A stretch of 64,000 bases of DNA from Mycolicibacterium psychrotolerans (GCF_010729305.1 NZ_AP022574.1:2480001-2544000), one strand, 5' to 3'; counted from the stretch's first letter, positions 38,180-52,913 are shown. Numbers and translations are program-made. The notes: a model not told the origin generated them from the sequence alone.

Positions 38180-39433
38180 GTGGGCGAGCGTTTCGTGGTG
38201 ACCGGCGGCAGTCGGTTGGCGGGCGAAGTGACCGTCGGTGGTGCCAAGAACAGCGTTCTGAAGTTGATGGCCGCATCTCTGCTGGCCGAGGGCACCAGCA
38301 CGATCACGAACTGTCCGGACATCCTCGACGTACCGCTGATGGCCGAGGTCCTCCGCGGGCTCGGGGCCACCGTCGAACTCGACGGTGACGTCGTCCGGAT
38401 CACCTCGCCGGACGAGCCCAAGTACGACGCCGACTTCGCCGCCGTGCGTCAGTTCCGCGCGTCGGTCTGTGTGCTGGGCCCGCTGGTCGGTCGCTGCAAG
38501 CGGGCGAAGGTGGCATTGCCCGGCGGTGACGCGATCGGCTCCCGTCCGCTCGACATGCATCAGGCCGGTCTGCGCCAGCTCGGCGCCCGGTGCAACATCG
38601 AACACGGCTGCGTGGTCGCCGAGGCGGACCACCTGCACGGCGCCGAGATCCAGCTGGAGTTCCCGTCGGTCGGCGCCACCGAGAACATTTTGATGGCCGC
38701 CGTGCTGGCCGACGGCGTGACCACGATCCACAACGCCGCCCGCGAACCCGACGTCGTGGATCTGTGCACGATGCTCAACCAGATGGGCGCGCAGATCTCG
38801 GGTGCGGGTTCCTCGACCCTGACGATCAACGGCGTCGACAAGCTCTATCCGACCGAACATCGCGTCATCGGGGACCGGATCGTCGCCGCGACGTGGGGGA
38901 TCGCCGCGGCGATGACGCGCGGCGACATCTCGGTCACAGGGGTGGACCCGGCGCATCTGCAGCTGGTCCTGCACAAGCTGCACGACGCCGGTGCGACGGT
39001 GACGCAGTCCGACGACGGCTTCCGCGTCGTCCAGTACGAGCGGCCCAAGGCGGTCAACGTCGCCACGCTGCCGTTCCCCGGTTTCCCGACGGACCTGCAG
39101 CCGATGGCGATCGGGTTGGCTGCGATCGCCGACGGTACGTCGATGATCACCGAGAACGTATTCGAGGCGAGGTTCCGCTTCGTCGAGGAGATGATCCGGC
39201 TCGGCGCCGACGCTCGCACCGACGGTCACCATGCGGTGGTGCGGGGGATCCCGCAGTTGTCGAGCGCCCCGGTGTGGTCCTCGGACATCCGTGCCGGCGC
39301 CGGCCTCGTGCTCGCCGGCCTCGTTGCCGATGGTGACACCGAGGTGCACGACGTCTTTCACATCGACCGCGGGTATCCGAAGTTCGTGGAAAATCTGACC
39401 AGTCTGGGTGCGGAGATCGAGCGCGTCGAGTAG
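38180..39433 (+). CDS. murA: UDP-N-acetylglucosamine 1-carboxyvinyltransferase
   Basis: First committed step of peptidoglycan synthesis: transfers enolpyruvate to UDP-GlcNAc. The 417-residue protein has the EPT fold with [19 protein letters not shown] and [19 protein letters not shown]. Residue 117 is Asp in place of the usual Cys (E. coli GGCTIG), the known reason mycobacterial MurA is not inactivated by fosfomycin. GTG start. The rRNA operon follows, as in the mycobacterial rrnA locus. Confidence 0.97.
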   Translation: MGERFVVTGGSRLAGEVTVGGAKNSVLKLMAASLLAEGTSTITNCPDILDVPLMAEVLRGLGATVELDGDVVRITSPDEPKYDADFAAVRQFRASVCVLGPLVGRCKRAKVALPGGDAIGSRPLDMHQAGLRQLGARCNIEHGCVVAEADHLHGAEIQLEFPSVGATENILMAAVLADGVTTIHNAAREPDVVDLCTMLNQMGAQISGAGSSTLTINGVDKLYPTEHRVIGDRIVAATWGIAAAMTRGDISVTGVDPAHLQLVLHKLHDAGATVTQSDDGFRVVQYERPKAVNVATLPFPGFPTDLQPMAIGLAAIADGTSMITENVFEARFRFVEEMIRLGADARTDGHHAVVRGIPQLSSAPVWSSDIRAGAGLVLAGLVADGDTEVHDVFHIDRGYPKFVENLTSLGAEIERVE

Positions 39434-39469
39434 CGTGCGCGGCCCGGATCAGGGTCGTGTGCAGGGCAT

Positions 39470-39498
39470 TTGGGCGTCTGGCCGACAGCGCGTAGTAT
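39470..39498 (+). promoter_or_regulatory. rRNA operon promoter 1
   Basis: TTGGGC (39470-39475) and TAGTAT (39493-39498) with 17-bp spacing, just after murA. Confidence 0.65.
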
Positions 39499-39545
39499 TT
39501 CCAACAGAAGCGCACGGCCCCGGTCGAAAGATTCGGGGCTGAGCC

Positions 39546-39574
39546 TTGACCGCCCTGATCGCATGCAGTACAGT
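39546..39574 (+). promoter_or_regulatory. rRNA operon promoter 2 (PCL1-like)
   Basis: TTGACC (39546-39551) and TACAGT (39569-39574) with 17-bp spacing, the strongest match in the region and at the expected distance (about 195 bp) from 16S. Two or more promoters after murA are normal for fast-growing mycobacteria. Confidence 0.75.
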
Positions 39575-39770
39575 GGCAGGGTTGCCTGAAAACGGCGGTG
39601 TTGTTTGAGAACTCAATAGTGTGTTTGGTGGTTTTTGTTTGTTGTTTTTGTTGTGTCCGCATTTTCCCGTTTGGGGGCGCAACGTTTTTTACAGATGCCA
39701 GTTTTGGTGTCTTTTGTTTTGTGATCGGATTTTTCTGATTCGAATTCTGCCTGGGTTTGGTCCTGGGGGT
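39575..39770 (+). promoter_or_regulatory. rRNA leader with antitermination/processing signals
   Basis: The leader contains TTGTTTGAGAACTCAATAG (39602-39620) followed by GTGTGTTTGG, the conserved block of actinobacterial pre-rRNA leaders linked to boxA antitermination and RNase III processing. It is T-rich and has no gene. Confidence 0.6.
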
Positions 39771-44848
<5,078 letters not shown>

Positions 44849-44953
44849 CAACAACAAAACCTCGCAACCACACCACAAACAACCCACACCCCACCACCAA
44901 TAACACCAAAAACGGGGCCCAAAAGTTTCACACTCAAAAACGAGTGAATAAAG

Positions 44954-45068
44954 TTACGGCGGTCCATAGCGGCAGGGAAACGCCCGGACCCATCCCGAAC
45001 CCGGAAGCTAAGCCTGCCAGCGCCGATGATACTACCCACACGGGTGGAAAAGTAGGACACCGCCGAAC
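44954..45068 (+). rRNA. rrf: 5S ribosomal RNA
   Basis: Starts TTACGGCGGTCCATAGCGGC and ends at the complementary GACACCGCCGAAC; internal CCCATCCCGAACCCGGAAG loop conserved. About 105 bp after 23S. Confidence 0.95.
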
Positions 45069-45079
45069 ACTATTTAAGT

Positions 45080-45112
45080 CCTGTGCCCCCCAATTCTGTT
45101 GGGGGGCACAGG
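45080..45112 (+). terminator. rRNA operon terminator hairpin
   Basis: Perfect 14-bp stem (CCTGTGCCCCCCAA with its complement) around a 5-base loop, 11 bp after 5S. The U-tract is short, as usual in mycobacteria. It also lies at the 3' side of the convergent ogt gene and may serve both. Confidence 0.88.
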
Positions 45113-45131
45113 CATTTGTGCGTCAAGCCGC

Positions 45132-45635
45132 TCAGGAGAACAGCGTCGGCACGGCCGGCGCGTAGCGCTTCTCCATTCCCAGCAGCAACTTCTTCCGGTC
45201 CAGGCCGCCACCGTATCCGGTCAGACTTCCGTTGGCGCCGATCACGCGATGGCACGGCACGATGATCCCGACCGGGTTGTGCCCGTTGGCCAGCCCGACT
45301 GCGCGGGAGGCCCCGGGCGAACCGATCTGCGCAGCGATCTCTCCGTAGGAACGGGTCTCGCCGTAGGGGATCGTCCGCAACGCCTCCCACACCCTGCGCT
45401 GAAAGGCGGTACCGACCATCTCCAACTCGAGGTCGAAGTCGACGCGCTCACCACGGAAGTACTCCCCGAGTTGCGCCACCGCGTCAGCGAAGGCCTCGTC
45501 ATCGGATTCCCAGCCCTCGCGACTGGGCTCATAGGTCTGGTCGACCATCCGCAGATGCCGGAGCCGATTGCCGACACCGGCCAGCGTGAGTATTCCGACG
45601 GGACTGTCCATGGTCCGATAACGCATGCTTTCCAT
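45132..45635 (-). CDS. ogt: Methylated-DNA--protein-cysteine methyltransferase
   Basis: Suicide repair protein taking methyl from O6-methylguanine. The 167-residue protein has the active-site PCHRVIG with Cys128, the HTH region YGETRSYGEIAAQIG and ASRAVGLANGHNPV. The ATG at 45635 is five bases after AAGGAG and overlaps the alkA stop; an ATG one codon earlier is possible. Forms a coupled repair operon with alkA (M. tuberculosis Rv1316c-Rv1317c). Confidence 0.95.
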   Translation of the reverse strand: MESMRYRTMDSPVGILTLAGVGNRLRHLRMVDQTYEPSREGWESDDEAFADAVAQLGEYFRGERVDFDLELEMVGTAFQRRVWEALRTIPYGETRSYGEIAAQIGSPGASRAVGLANGHNPVGIIVPCHRVIGANGSLTGYGGGLDRKKLLLGMEKRYAPAVPTLFS

Positions 45636-47116
45636 CATCTCTCCTTCGGGGGCCATTGGTTGACGGAGTGCTCGAGGGTGGTCCAAAGATGTTGTGTCAC
45701 ATACGAACGCCACGGCCGCCAACGTTCGCTGCGTGCGGCGAGCGCTTTCGGTTCCGCCGGCAGACCGAGTCGGCCGGCAGCAGCCACCACGCCGAGATCG
45801 GTCGCAGGAAACGCGTCGGGGTCGCCCAGGCCGCGCATGGCGATCATCTCGGCGGTCCACGGCCCGATGCCCGGCAACGCCAGCAGTTGCGCTCGGGCGC
45901 GGTTCCAGTCGCACCCGGAGTCGAGAACCAACTCACCGGCGTCGACGGCCTCGACCAGGGCCATCACCGTGCGCTGGCGCGCCTTCGGCAGGGCCAGATG
46001 CCGCAGGTCGATCTCGGTCAGGGCGGCCGCGGACGGGAAGAGGTGGGCCAACCCCCCGCCGGGATCGTCGATGGCGTCACCGTAGGCAGTCGCCAGCCGT
46101 GCCGCGTGCGTGCGTGCGGCAGCCGTCGACACCTGCTGACCCAGCACCACCCGGATCGCCAGTTCGTGCTCGTCGACGGTACGAGGGATGCGTTGGCCGG
46201 GCGACTTGGCGATCACCGAGGCGAGTTCGTCGTCGGCGCTGAGGGATTCGACGATGGCCTCCGGGTCGGCGTCGAGATCGAGCAGGCGCCGGCAACGCGC
46301 GATCGCCGCGGGCAGGTCGCGGAAGTCGTCGATGGACAGTTGGCAGGTGACGTGATCGGGACGCGGAGTGAGTCCGACTGTCCCGCTGCCGTGGGGGAGC
46401 CGCAATGTGCGCCGGTAGGTTTCCCCACGCACCTCCTCGACGCCGGGTACGCCCGTGGCGGCCAGGTGCCCGAACACTCCGTCGTAGGCGAACGGGGTGC
46501 GCACCGCCAGCCGCAGCGTCATCACCCCGCTGGTCGGGACGTCGTGCAATCGTTCGCGGACCCGCCGCCGCAACTGGGTGGGCGTCAGGTCGCAGACCGC
46601 GCGGACCGTGTCGTTGAACTGTCGGATGCTGGCGAATCCCGCGGCGAAAGCGACGTCACTGAACGGCATTTCGGTCGTCTCGATGAGTACCCGGGCCATG
46701 TGTGAGCGCTGCGCCTGGGCCAGCGCCAGCGGCGTGGCCCCGACCTCCGCCTGCATCAGACGTTCGAGCTGGCGCACGGTGTAGCCCAGCCGGGCGGCCA
46801 GTCCGGTGACCCCGTCCCGGTCCACGGTGCCGTCGGCGATCAGGCGCATGGCACGTGCGACGACGTCACTCCGGACGTTCCACTCCGGTGACCCCGGGGA
46901 GGCGTCGGGCCTGCACCGTTTGCAGGCGCGGAAGCCCGCTCGCTGCGCGGCCGCCGCGGTGGGATAGAAGCGGATGTTGCGGGCGAACGGGGGACGTACG
47001 GGGCAGCTCGGCCGGCAATAGATCTTGGTGGTCAGCACCGCGGTGACGAACCAGCCGTCGAACCGAGCGTCCTTGGCCTGGACGGCGCGGTAGCAGCGGT
47101 CGAAGTCGGTGTGCAT
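45635..47116 (-). CDS. alkA: Ada-AlkA fusion: adaptive-response regulator and 3-methyladenine glycosylase
   Basis: The 493-residue protein joins the Ada zinc domain (Cys34, Cys38, Cys65 and Cys68 in IYCRPSC and ACKRC), an AraC-type HTH (about 80-180), an AlkA N-terminal domain and a HhH-GPD glycosylase (ALPGIGPWTAEMIAMRGLGDPDAFPATDLGV). It should sense methyl phosphotriesters, activate the operon, and excise alkylated bases. The O6-methyl-acceptor domain of E. coli Ada is absent and supplied by the downstream ogt. Confidence 0.93.
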   Translation of the reverse strand: MHTDFDRCYRAVQAKDARFDGWFVTAVLTTKIYCRPSCPVRPPFARNIRFYPTAAAAQRAGFRACKRCRPDASPGSPEWNVRSDVVARAMRLIADGTVDRDGVTGLAARLGYTVRQLERLMQAEVGATPLALAQAQRSHMARVLIETTEMPFSDVAFAAGFASIRQFNDTVRAVCDLTPTQLRRRVRERLHDVPTSGVMTLRLAVRTPFAYDGVFGHLAATGVPGVEEVRGETYRRTLRLPHGSGTVGLTPRPDHVTCQLSIDDFRDLPAAIARCRRLLDLDADPEAIVESLSADDELASVIAKSPGQRIPRTVDEHELAIRVVLGQQVSTAAARTHAARLATAYGDAIDDPGGGLAHLFPSAAALTEIDLRHLALPKARQRTVMALVEAVDAGELVLDSGCDWNRARAQLLALPGIGPWTAEMIAMRGLGDPDAFPATDLGVVAAAGRLGLPAEPKALAARSERWRPWRSYVTQHLWTTLEHSVNQWPPKER

Positions 47117-47190
47117 ACAGTCGACCCTGTCACGGCGCCCGGGCCATTACTAGCGGAAAAGCGACATCGCAGCAGCCCGTCGCCGCGACG

Positions 47191-48804
47191 TCAGCGCGCA
47201 GTTACCGGCGAGGCCAGCCTCGTGGGTCCGTCGTGCCCGCGCAACGTCACCGTGTCACCCAGCCGCCAGTGCGTCTGCTCGGATTCGGTTGCGCTGTCCA
47301 CCGTTTCAGACGATGCGACCAGTCGCGACGGCTGGTTCTTGGCCAGTTCGCACAGCCGGGCGGCCTCGTTGACCGGTTCACCGATCACGGTGTACTCGAA
47401 GCGTTCCCGGGCGCCGACATTACCGGCGACCACGGTGCCCGCCGCCACTCCGATGCCGGCTTCGCATTCGGGTACCTCGTCGCACAGGCGCCGGGCGATC
47501 TCCCGCGCGGCGGCCAGCGCCTCGTCCTCGGGATGCTCCAGCGACACCGGTGCGCCGAACACGGCCAGCACCGCGTCGCCCTCGAACTTGTTGACCAGGC
47601 CGTGATGCCGGTCGACCTCCTCGACGATCACCGCGAAGAAGCGGTTGAGCAGTTCGACGACCTCCACGGCCGGCAGGCTGGTGACCAACTTCGTCGATCC
47701 GATGATGTCGACGAAGATGACTGCGGCGTAACGCTCTTCGCCGCCGAGCTGAGGCCGTTCCTGTTCGGCCAGCAGCGCCACCTCCCGGCCCACGTGACGG
47801 CCGAACAGGTCGCGCACCCGTTCCCGCTCCTGCAGCCCGTGCACCATCGAGTTGAAGCCACGTTGCAACTGACCCAGTTCGGTGCCGTCGAACACCACGA
47901 GATTGGTGTCCAAGTCGCCGCGCTCCACCCGGTTGAGGGCCTCGCGCACCACCCGCACCGGGGTGACCGTCAGCCACGCGAGGATGAACATCAGGATGGC
48001 GCCGAACGCGAGGGCGAACAGCGCGAGGATCATCACCGCGACGGTGAACTGCGTAGGGGTGAGGTTGCGCTGCATCAGCGTGATCGCCGCGGCCAGGAAG
48101 ATGCCGAGGACCGGAACGCCCGAACCGAGTACCCACACCAGCATGGTGCGGCCCATCAGGCCGTCGGCGATCCGCCGTGGTGGCTTGCCGGCCTCGAGCG
48201 CCTGAGCCGCCACCGGACGCAGCGCGAATTCGGTGAACAGATAGCAGCTCGCCGAGACGACGATGCCCGGAAAGCTCACGCCCAGCAGCCACTTGGGGAT
48301 GAAGTCGGTGTCCTGCAGCCCGTAGAGGGTGGTCAGCAACACCGTCCCCAGGCCCCACAGCACCAGCAGCACGCGGGTCAGCCGCCACGGCGCCAGAAAG
48401 GTGTTGCGTTGATCGTCGCGGGTGGGCAAGCGTTCCTCGATGGCCCACCGCACGTTGTTCATCACCCGCCGGGTGGCCCAGAACACCCCGACGACGAGCG
48501 CGGCCACCAGATACGCCGGGACCACGATGAACGTGATCCAGGCGACCGAGGAGTCGAACACGCTCGGGATCGGGAACGCGACGGTCACCACCAGCGTCGC
48601 GACGCCGATCCCGATCAGGTTCGCGACCACGACGAACGTCGTCAGGATGATCTGGATGCGCACGCGGCGGCGGCGCTGGCTCTCCGAGACCCTCCCGAGA
48701 ATCCACGATCCGTACTCCGGGGTGCCCGCGACTCTGCCGCTCTGGTGTGTCACACGCTCCAGCACGCGACCCAGCCGCTGTGCCGCCGTCCTGTTCGCGC
48801 TCAT
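47191..48804 (-). CDS. Membrane-bound class III adenylate cyclase
   Basis: The 537-residue protein has six hydrophobic segments in its first 310 residues, a HAMP domain (TVTPVRVVREALNRVERGDLDTNL) and a C-terminal guanylyl/adenylyl cyclase domain beginning VIFVDIIGSTKLVTSLPA with metal-binding Asp residues and FEGDAVLAVFGAP. It matches the Rv1318c-Rv1320c type, present here as one copy rather than three. It would make cAMP in response to an unknown membrane cue. Divergent from nucS by 45 bp. Confidence 0.93.
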   Translation of the reverse strand: MSANRTAAQRLGRVLERVTHQSGRVAGTPEYGSWILGRVSESQRRRRVRIQIILTTFVVVANLIGIGVATLVVTVAFPIPSVFDSSVAWITFIVVPAYLVAALVVGVFWATRRVMNNVRWAIEERLPTRDDQRNTFLAPWRLTRVLLVLWGLGTVLLTTLYGLQDTDFIPKWLLGVSFPGIVVSASCYLFTEFALRPVAAQALEAGKPPRRIADGLMGRTMLVWVLGSGVPVLGIFLAAAITLMQRNLTPTQFTVAVMILALFALAFGAILMFILAWLTVTPVRVVREALNRVERGDLDTNLVVFDGTELGQLQRGFNSMVHGLQERERVRDLFGRHVGREVALLAEQERPQLGGEERYAAVIFVDIIGSTKLVTSLPAVEVVELLNRFFAVIVEEVDRHHGLVNKFEGDAVLAVFGAPVSLEHPEDEALAAAREIARRLCDEVPECEAGIGVAAGTVVAGNVGARERFEYTVIGEPVNEAARLCELAKNQPSRLVASSETVDSATESEQTHWRLGDTVTLRGHDGPTRLASPVTAR

Positions 48805-48849
48805 CGAGGCGTCAGCCTAGTGACCGCGGGTGGCGTTTAAGGTGGTTCG

Positions 48850-49512
48850 GTGCGTCTCGTGATAGCCCAGTGCACCGTCGACTACGTCGGCCGCCTCACG
48901 GCGCATCTGCCGACCGCCCGCCGTCTGTTGTTGATCAAGGCCGACGGTTCGGTCAGCGTGCACGCCGACGACCGTGCCTACAAGCCGTTGAACTGGATGA
49001 GCCCGCCCTGCTGGATGGTCGAGGAAGCCGACGGCCTCTGGGTGGTGCAGAACAAGGCGGGCGAGCAACTGCGCATCACCATCGAGGCCATCGAGCACGA
49101 CTCCAGCCACGAACTCGGCGTCGACCCCGGTCTGGTCAAAGACGGCGTGGAGGCGCACCTGCAGGCGCTGCTGGCCGAACACGTCGAGCTGCTCGGCGCC
49201 GGCTATACCCTGGTGCGGCGGGAGTACATGACCCCGATCGGACCGGTGGATCTGCTGTGCCGTGACGATCAGGGCCGTTCGGTCGCCGTGGAGATCAAGC
49301 GGCGTGGTGAGATCGACGGCGTCGAGCAGCTCACCCGCTACCTCGAGTTGCTCAACCGCGACAGCGTGCTCGCCCCTGTCGCGGGGGTGTTCGCCGCCCA
49401 GCAGATCAAGCCGCAGGCGCGCACGCTCGCCCTGGATCGCGGAATCCGCTGCCTGATACTGGATTACGACAAGATGCGGGGCATGGACAGCGACGAGTTC
49501 CGGCTGTTCTGA
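48850..49512 (+). CDS. nucS: Mismatch-specific endonuclease NucS (EndoMS)
   Basis: Cuts both strands at mismatches; replaces MutS/MutL mismatch repair in actinobacteria. The 220-residue protein has the RecB-like nuclease residues Asp134, Glu148 and Lys150 (PVDLLCRDD and [10 protein letters not shown]) and ends in DEFRLF, the tail used to bind the sliding clamp. GTG start. Its stop overlaps the next ATG (TGATG). Confidence 0.95.
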   Translation: MRLVIAQCTVDYVGRLTAHLPTARRLLLIKADGSVSVHADDRAYKPLNWMSPPCWMVEEADGLWVVQNKAGEQLRITIEAIEHDSSHELGVDPGLVKDGVEAHLQALLAEHVELLGAGYTLVRREYMTPIGPVDLLCRDDQGRSVAVEIKRRGEIDGVEQLTRYLELLNRDSVLAPVAGVFAAQQIKPQARTLALDRGIRCLILDYDKMRGMDSDEFRLF

Positions 49513-49802
49513 TGGCGAGGCGACCGGCTAGGAAGCGCCGGCAGCATGGTCCGCTTCCTCTGCCGCGGCGGATCGAGACCGGGCCGGACGGCGACGACTA
49601 CGAGGTTCGGCCGGTGTCGGGTGCCCGCGCGGTCAAGGTGTACCGGTGCCCCGGCTGCGATCACGAGATCAGGCCGGGGGTCGCCCACGTGGTGGTGTGG
49701 CGGGCCGACGCGGGGGAGGCCGGCCTCGATGACCGCAGGCACTGGCACACGCCGTGCTGGGAGAACCGCGCGACGCGAGGGCCGACGCGGCGCTGGTCGT
49801 GA
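49512..49802 (+). CDS. Conserved hypothetical protein, zinc-ribbon-like
   Basis: The 96-residue product has an Arg-rich N-terminus, a CPGCDHEI pair and a distant HWHTPCW, a plausible zinc site. It overlaps nucS by one base and appears with it in related genomes as far as I recall. Coupled to nucS, it may assist DNA repair, but no function is known. Confidence 0.75.
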   Translation: MARRPARKRRQHGPLPLPRRIETGPDGDDYEVRPVSGARAVKVYRCPGCDHEIRPGVAHVVVWRADAGEAGLDDRRHWHTPCWENRATRGPTRRWS

Positions 49803-49822
49803 GGCCGCGCTGGTGCGCGGGA

Positions 49823-50296
49823 TCAGTGTGAATCGGAGGCAGGCTCGACGAGCTCGATGAGCACGCCACCGCCGTCCTTGGGATGGATGAAGTTGATGCG
49901 GGAGTTGGCGGTGCCGCGCCGCGGCGCGTCGTAGATCAACCGGACACCCTGCTCGTGCAGCCGGTCGGTGAGTGCATCGAGGTCGCTGACGCGGTAGGCG
50001 AACTGCTGCAGACCGGGGCCGCGCTTGTCGAGGAACTTCGCGATCGTCGAATCGTCGTCGATCGGAGCCATCAGCTGCACCTGGGTGCTGCCGACCGGCG
50101 CGCCGCGCACCGTCAGCATCGCCTCGCGGATGCCCTGCTCCTCGTTGACCTCTTCGTGCAGCACGATCATGCCGAGGTGGTCGTGGTACCACTTGATCGC
50201 CGCGTCCAGGTCGGGCACCGCGATGCCGACGTGGTCGATGGCGGTGACCAGCGCGGTGGCCAGCACAGGACGGGCGTCAGTCTGCTCGGCGGTCAT
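49823..50296 (-). CDS. mce: Methylmalonyl-CoA epimerase
   Basis: Interconverts the epimers of methylmalonyl-CoA in propionate metabolism. The 157-residue VOC-fold protein has AIDHVGIAVPDLDAAIKWY with the metal histidine, a central KRGPGLQQFAYRV and a final GGVLIELVE metal glutamate. The ATG at 50296 is preferred; no clear ribosome binding site, so a leaderless mRNA is possible. Divergent to fadA4. Confidence 0.94.
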   Translation of the reverse strand: MTAEQTDARPVLATALVTAIDHVGIAVPDLDAAIKWYHDHLGMIVLHEEVNEEQGIREAMLTVRGAPVGSTQVQLMAPIDDDSTIAKFLDKRGPGLQQFAYRVSDLDALTDRLHEQGVRLIYDAPRRGTANSRINFIHPKDGGGVLIELVEPASDSH

Positions 50297-50317
50297 AACA
50301 GCGAAGTTACCTAACAA

Positions 50318-50345
50318 GATCGGTTTCGAATAGATCGGTTCCGAT
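50318..50345. promoter_or_regulatory. Repeated operator-like motif between mce and fadA4
   Basis: AGATCGGTT occurs at 50318-50326 and 50332-50340, 14 bp apart, and the second is part of ATCGG-TT-CCGAT (50334-50345). The spacing of about 1.5 turns between divergent genes suggests a regulator site. Confidence 0.45.
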
Positions 50346-50389
50346 GTATAGCCTCATGGGAGCCGCTCGAAACTCAGCTGGAGGTTGTC

Positions 50390-51571
50390 ATGACGACGTC
50401 GGTGATCGTTGCTGGAGCCCGCACTCCTGTGGGCAAGCTGATGGGTTCGCTGAAGGATTTCTCCGGAAGCGATCTCGGTGCCGTCGCGATTGCCGGCGCC
50501 CTGGAGAAAGCCGGAGTGCCGGCGTCTGCTGTCGACTACGTGATCATGGGCCAGGTGCTCACCGCGGGCGCCGGACAGATGCCCGCGCGCCAGGCCGCGG
50601 TCGCGGCCGGTATCGACTGGGACGTGCCGTCGCTGACCATCAACAAGATGTGCCTGTCGGGCATCGACGCGATCGCGCTGGCCGACCAGCTGATCCGGGC
50701 CGGCGAGTTCGACGTCGTCGTCGCCGGCGGCCAGGAGTCCATGACCAGGGCGCCGCACCTGCTGATGAACAGCAGGTCGGGGTACAAATACGGCGACGTC
50801 ACGGTCCTCGACCACATGGCCTACGACGGCCTCCACGACGTGTTCACCGACCAGCCGATGGGCGCGCTGACCGAACAGCGCAACGACGCCGACCAGTTCA
50901 CCCGCGCCGAGCAGGACGAGTTCGCGGCGAACTCGCATCAGAAGGCTGCGCGCGCCTGGAAGGACGGCGTCTTCGCCGACGAGGTCGTGCCGGTGAAGAT
51001 CCCGCAGCGCAAGGGCGACCCGATCGAGTTCACCGAGGACGAGGGCATCCGCGCCGACACCACTGCCGAGTCGCTGTCCGGCCTGAAGCCGGCGTTCCGC
51101 AAGGACGGCACCATCACCGCCGGGTCGGCGTCGCAGATCTCCGACGGCGCCTGCGCGGTCGTCGTGATGAGCAAGGCGAAGGCCGAGGAGCTGGGCCTGA
51201 GCTGGCTGTGCGAGATCGGCGCCCACGGCGTGGTCGCCGGCCCGGACTCCACGTTGCAGAGCCAGCCCGCTAACGCGATCAAGAAGGCCGTCGCCAAGGA
51301 GGGCATCTCGCTCGACCAGCTCGACGTCATCGAGATCAACGAGGCGTTCGCCGCCGTCGCGCTGGCGTCGACGAAGGAGCTCGGTGTCGATCCGGACAGG
51401 GTCAACACCAACGGTGGCGCGATCGCGGTCGGTCACCCGATCGGCATGTCCGGTGCACGGATCACGCTGCATGCGGCGCTCGAGTTGGCGCGGCGCGGCT
51501 CGGGTTACGCGGTGGCCGCACTCTGCGGTGCCGGTGGCCAGGGGGATGCGCTGATCCTGCGCCGGTCCTGA
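50390..51571 (+). CDS. fadA4: Acetyl-CoA acetyltransferase (thiolase)
   Basis: Condenses or cleaves acetoacetyl-CoA. The 393-residue protein has the acylated cysteine Cys88 ([11 protein letters not shown]), NEAFAAVAL, the active His in [16 protein letters not shown] and the second Cys in [19 protein letters not shown] precedes the ATG. Matches Rv1323. Confidence 0.96.
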   Translation: MTTSVIVAGARTPVGKLMGSLKDFSGSDLGAVAIAGALEKAGVPASAVDYVIMGQVLTAGAGQMPARQAAVAAGIDWDVPSLTINKMCLSGIDAIALADQLIRAGEFDVVVAGGQESMTRAPHLLMNSRSGYKYGDVTVLDHMAYDGLHDVFTDQPMGALTEQRNDADQFTRAEQDEFAANSHQKAARAWKDGVFADEVVPVKIPQRKGDPIEFTEDEGIRADTTAESLSGLKPAFRKDGTITAGSASQISDGACAVVVMSKAKAEELGLSWLCEIGAHGVVAGPDSTLQSQPANAIKKAVAKEGISLDQLDVIEINEAFAAVALASTKELGVDPDRVNTNGGAIAVGHPIGMSGARITLHAALELARRGSGYAVAALCGAGGQGDALILRRS

Positions 51572-51623
51572 GCGTCAACGACACTGCGTAGTAGCTGACG
51601 CGCCGTTGCGGCACAATGGGGCC

Positions 51624-51998
51624 ATGACACGCGCATTCGACGTCCGCAACGCCGCGGCGTGGTTCCGTCTGATCGCTTTCGCCGAGGCGCTCAGTTGGAT
51701 CGGACTGCTGACCGGCATGTACTTCAAGTACCTCGGCACCCCGCGTACCGAGGTCGGCGTCAAGATCTTCGGCCCGGTGCACGGAGGGGTGTTCATCGCC
51801 TTCCTCGTCGCGGCGGTGCTCACCGGTATGGCCCTCAAGTGGGGGGCCGGCACGTGGTTGCTGGCGTTGCTGGGCAGCATCGTGCCGCTGGGCAGTGTGA
51901 TCTTCCTCCTATTGGCTGATCGGACGGGTCGGATGGGGTCGGATCCGGTCGCCGCGGGGGCCGGGCAACCGGGACGGACGGCACCCGAAACGACGTGA
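51624..51998 (+). CDS. DUF3817 membrane protein
   Basis: The 124-residue protein has three hydrophobic segments (AAWFRLIAFAEALSWIGLL, GVFIAFLVAAVLTGMAL, WLLALLGSIVPLGSVIFLL) with the GPVHGGVF motif of the DUF3817 family. A six-residue longer start is possible. Function unknown. Confidence 0.85.
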   Translation: MTRAFDVRNAAAWFRLIAFAEALSWIGLLTGMYFKYLGTPRTEVGVKIFGPVHGGVFIAFLVAAVLTGMALKWGAGTWLLALLGSIVPLGSVIFLLLADRTGRMGSDPVAAGAGQPGRTAPETT

Positions 51999-52011
51999 CA
52001 GACTTGTTCAC

Positions 52012-52908
52012 GTGACACGTCCTGGACCCCGCATATCGCCCGCCCTGGCGGGCGCCGTCGATCTGTCAGCTCTCAAGCAGCGACCGGCCTCCTCCGGTGC
52101 CGGCCCGACCGGCGGCGCCCCGGGTGGGCTGGCGGTCACGGAGGCGAACTTCGAAGCCGAGGTGCTGGTCCGCTCGAACGAGGTCCCGGTCGTCGTGCTG
52201 CTCTGGTCCCCGCGCAGCGACTCCAGTGTGCAGCTCGCAGAGGTGCTCTCGGGGCTCGCCCAGGGCGACGGCGGGAAGTGGTCGCTGGCGACCGTGAACG
52301 TCGACACGACACCGCGGGTGGCGCAGATGTTCGGTGTCCAGGCCGTGCCGACCGTGGTCGCTCTGGCGGCCGGGCAGCCGCTGTCGAGCTTCGAGGGCAT
52401 GCAGCCCCCGGAGCAGCTGCGGCGCTGGGTCGATTCGTTGCTCGAGGCCACGGCCGGAAAGCTGAGTGGCGGCGGCCAGGACGAGCAGGGCGAGCAGGCC
52501 GACCCCGAGGTCGAACGGGCGCGCACGTTGCTCGACGAGGGAGACTTCGACGGGGCGCGCGCCGCCTACCAGTCCATCCTCGATGCCGACCCGGACCACC
52601 AGGAGGCCAAGGGAGCCGTCCGTCAGATCGGGTTCCTGCAGCGCGCGACGACGCATCCGCAGGACGCGGTCGCGATCGCCGACGCGTCTCCAGACGACCT
52701 GGACGCCGCGCTCGCCGCCGCCGATGTCGAGATCTTGCAACAGAACATCGAGGCTGCCTTCAACCGGCTGATCGCTCTGGTCAAGCGAACCGCCGGTGAT
52801 GACCGCAGTGCCGTGCGCACGCGGCTGATCGAGCTGTTCGAGCTGTTCGACCCGGCCGATCCCGAGGTCATCGCCGGGCGCCGCAACCTCGCCAACGCGC
52901 TCTATTGA
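52012..52908 (+). CDS. Thioredoxin-fold/TPR protein lacking the CxxC (CnoX-like, Rv1324 type)
   Basis: The 298-residue protein has a thioredoxin domain (about 45-145: VPVVVLLWSPRSDSSVQLAEVL) in which both catalytic cysteines are replaced (WSPRSDSS), then TPR-like repeats (ERARTLLDEGDFDGARAAYQSIL). Such proteins act as redox-inactive chaperone-holdases (CnoX/YbbN), which is the likely role. GTG start. Confidence 0.85.
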   Translation: MTRPGPRISPALAGAVDLSALKQRPASSGAGPTGGAPGGLAVTEANFEAEVLVRSNEVPVVVLLWSPRSDSSVQLAEVLSGLAQGDGGKWSLATVNVDTTPRVAQMFGVQAVPTVVALAAGQPLSSFEGMQPPEQLRRWVDSLLEATAGKLSGGGQDEQGEQADPEVERARTLLDEGDFDGARAAYQSILDADPDHQEAKGAVRQIGFLQRATTHPQDAVAIADASPDDLDAALAAADVEILQQNIEAAFNRLIALVKRTAGDDRSAVRTRLIELFELFDPADPEVIAGRRNLANALY

Positions 52909-52913
52909 CCGGA

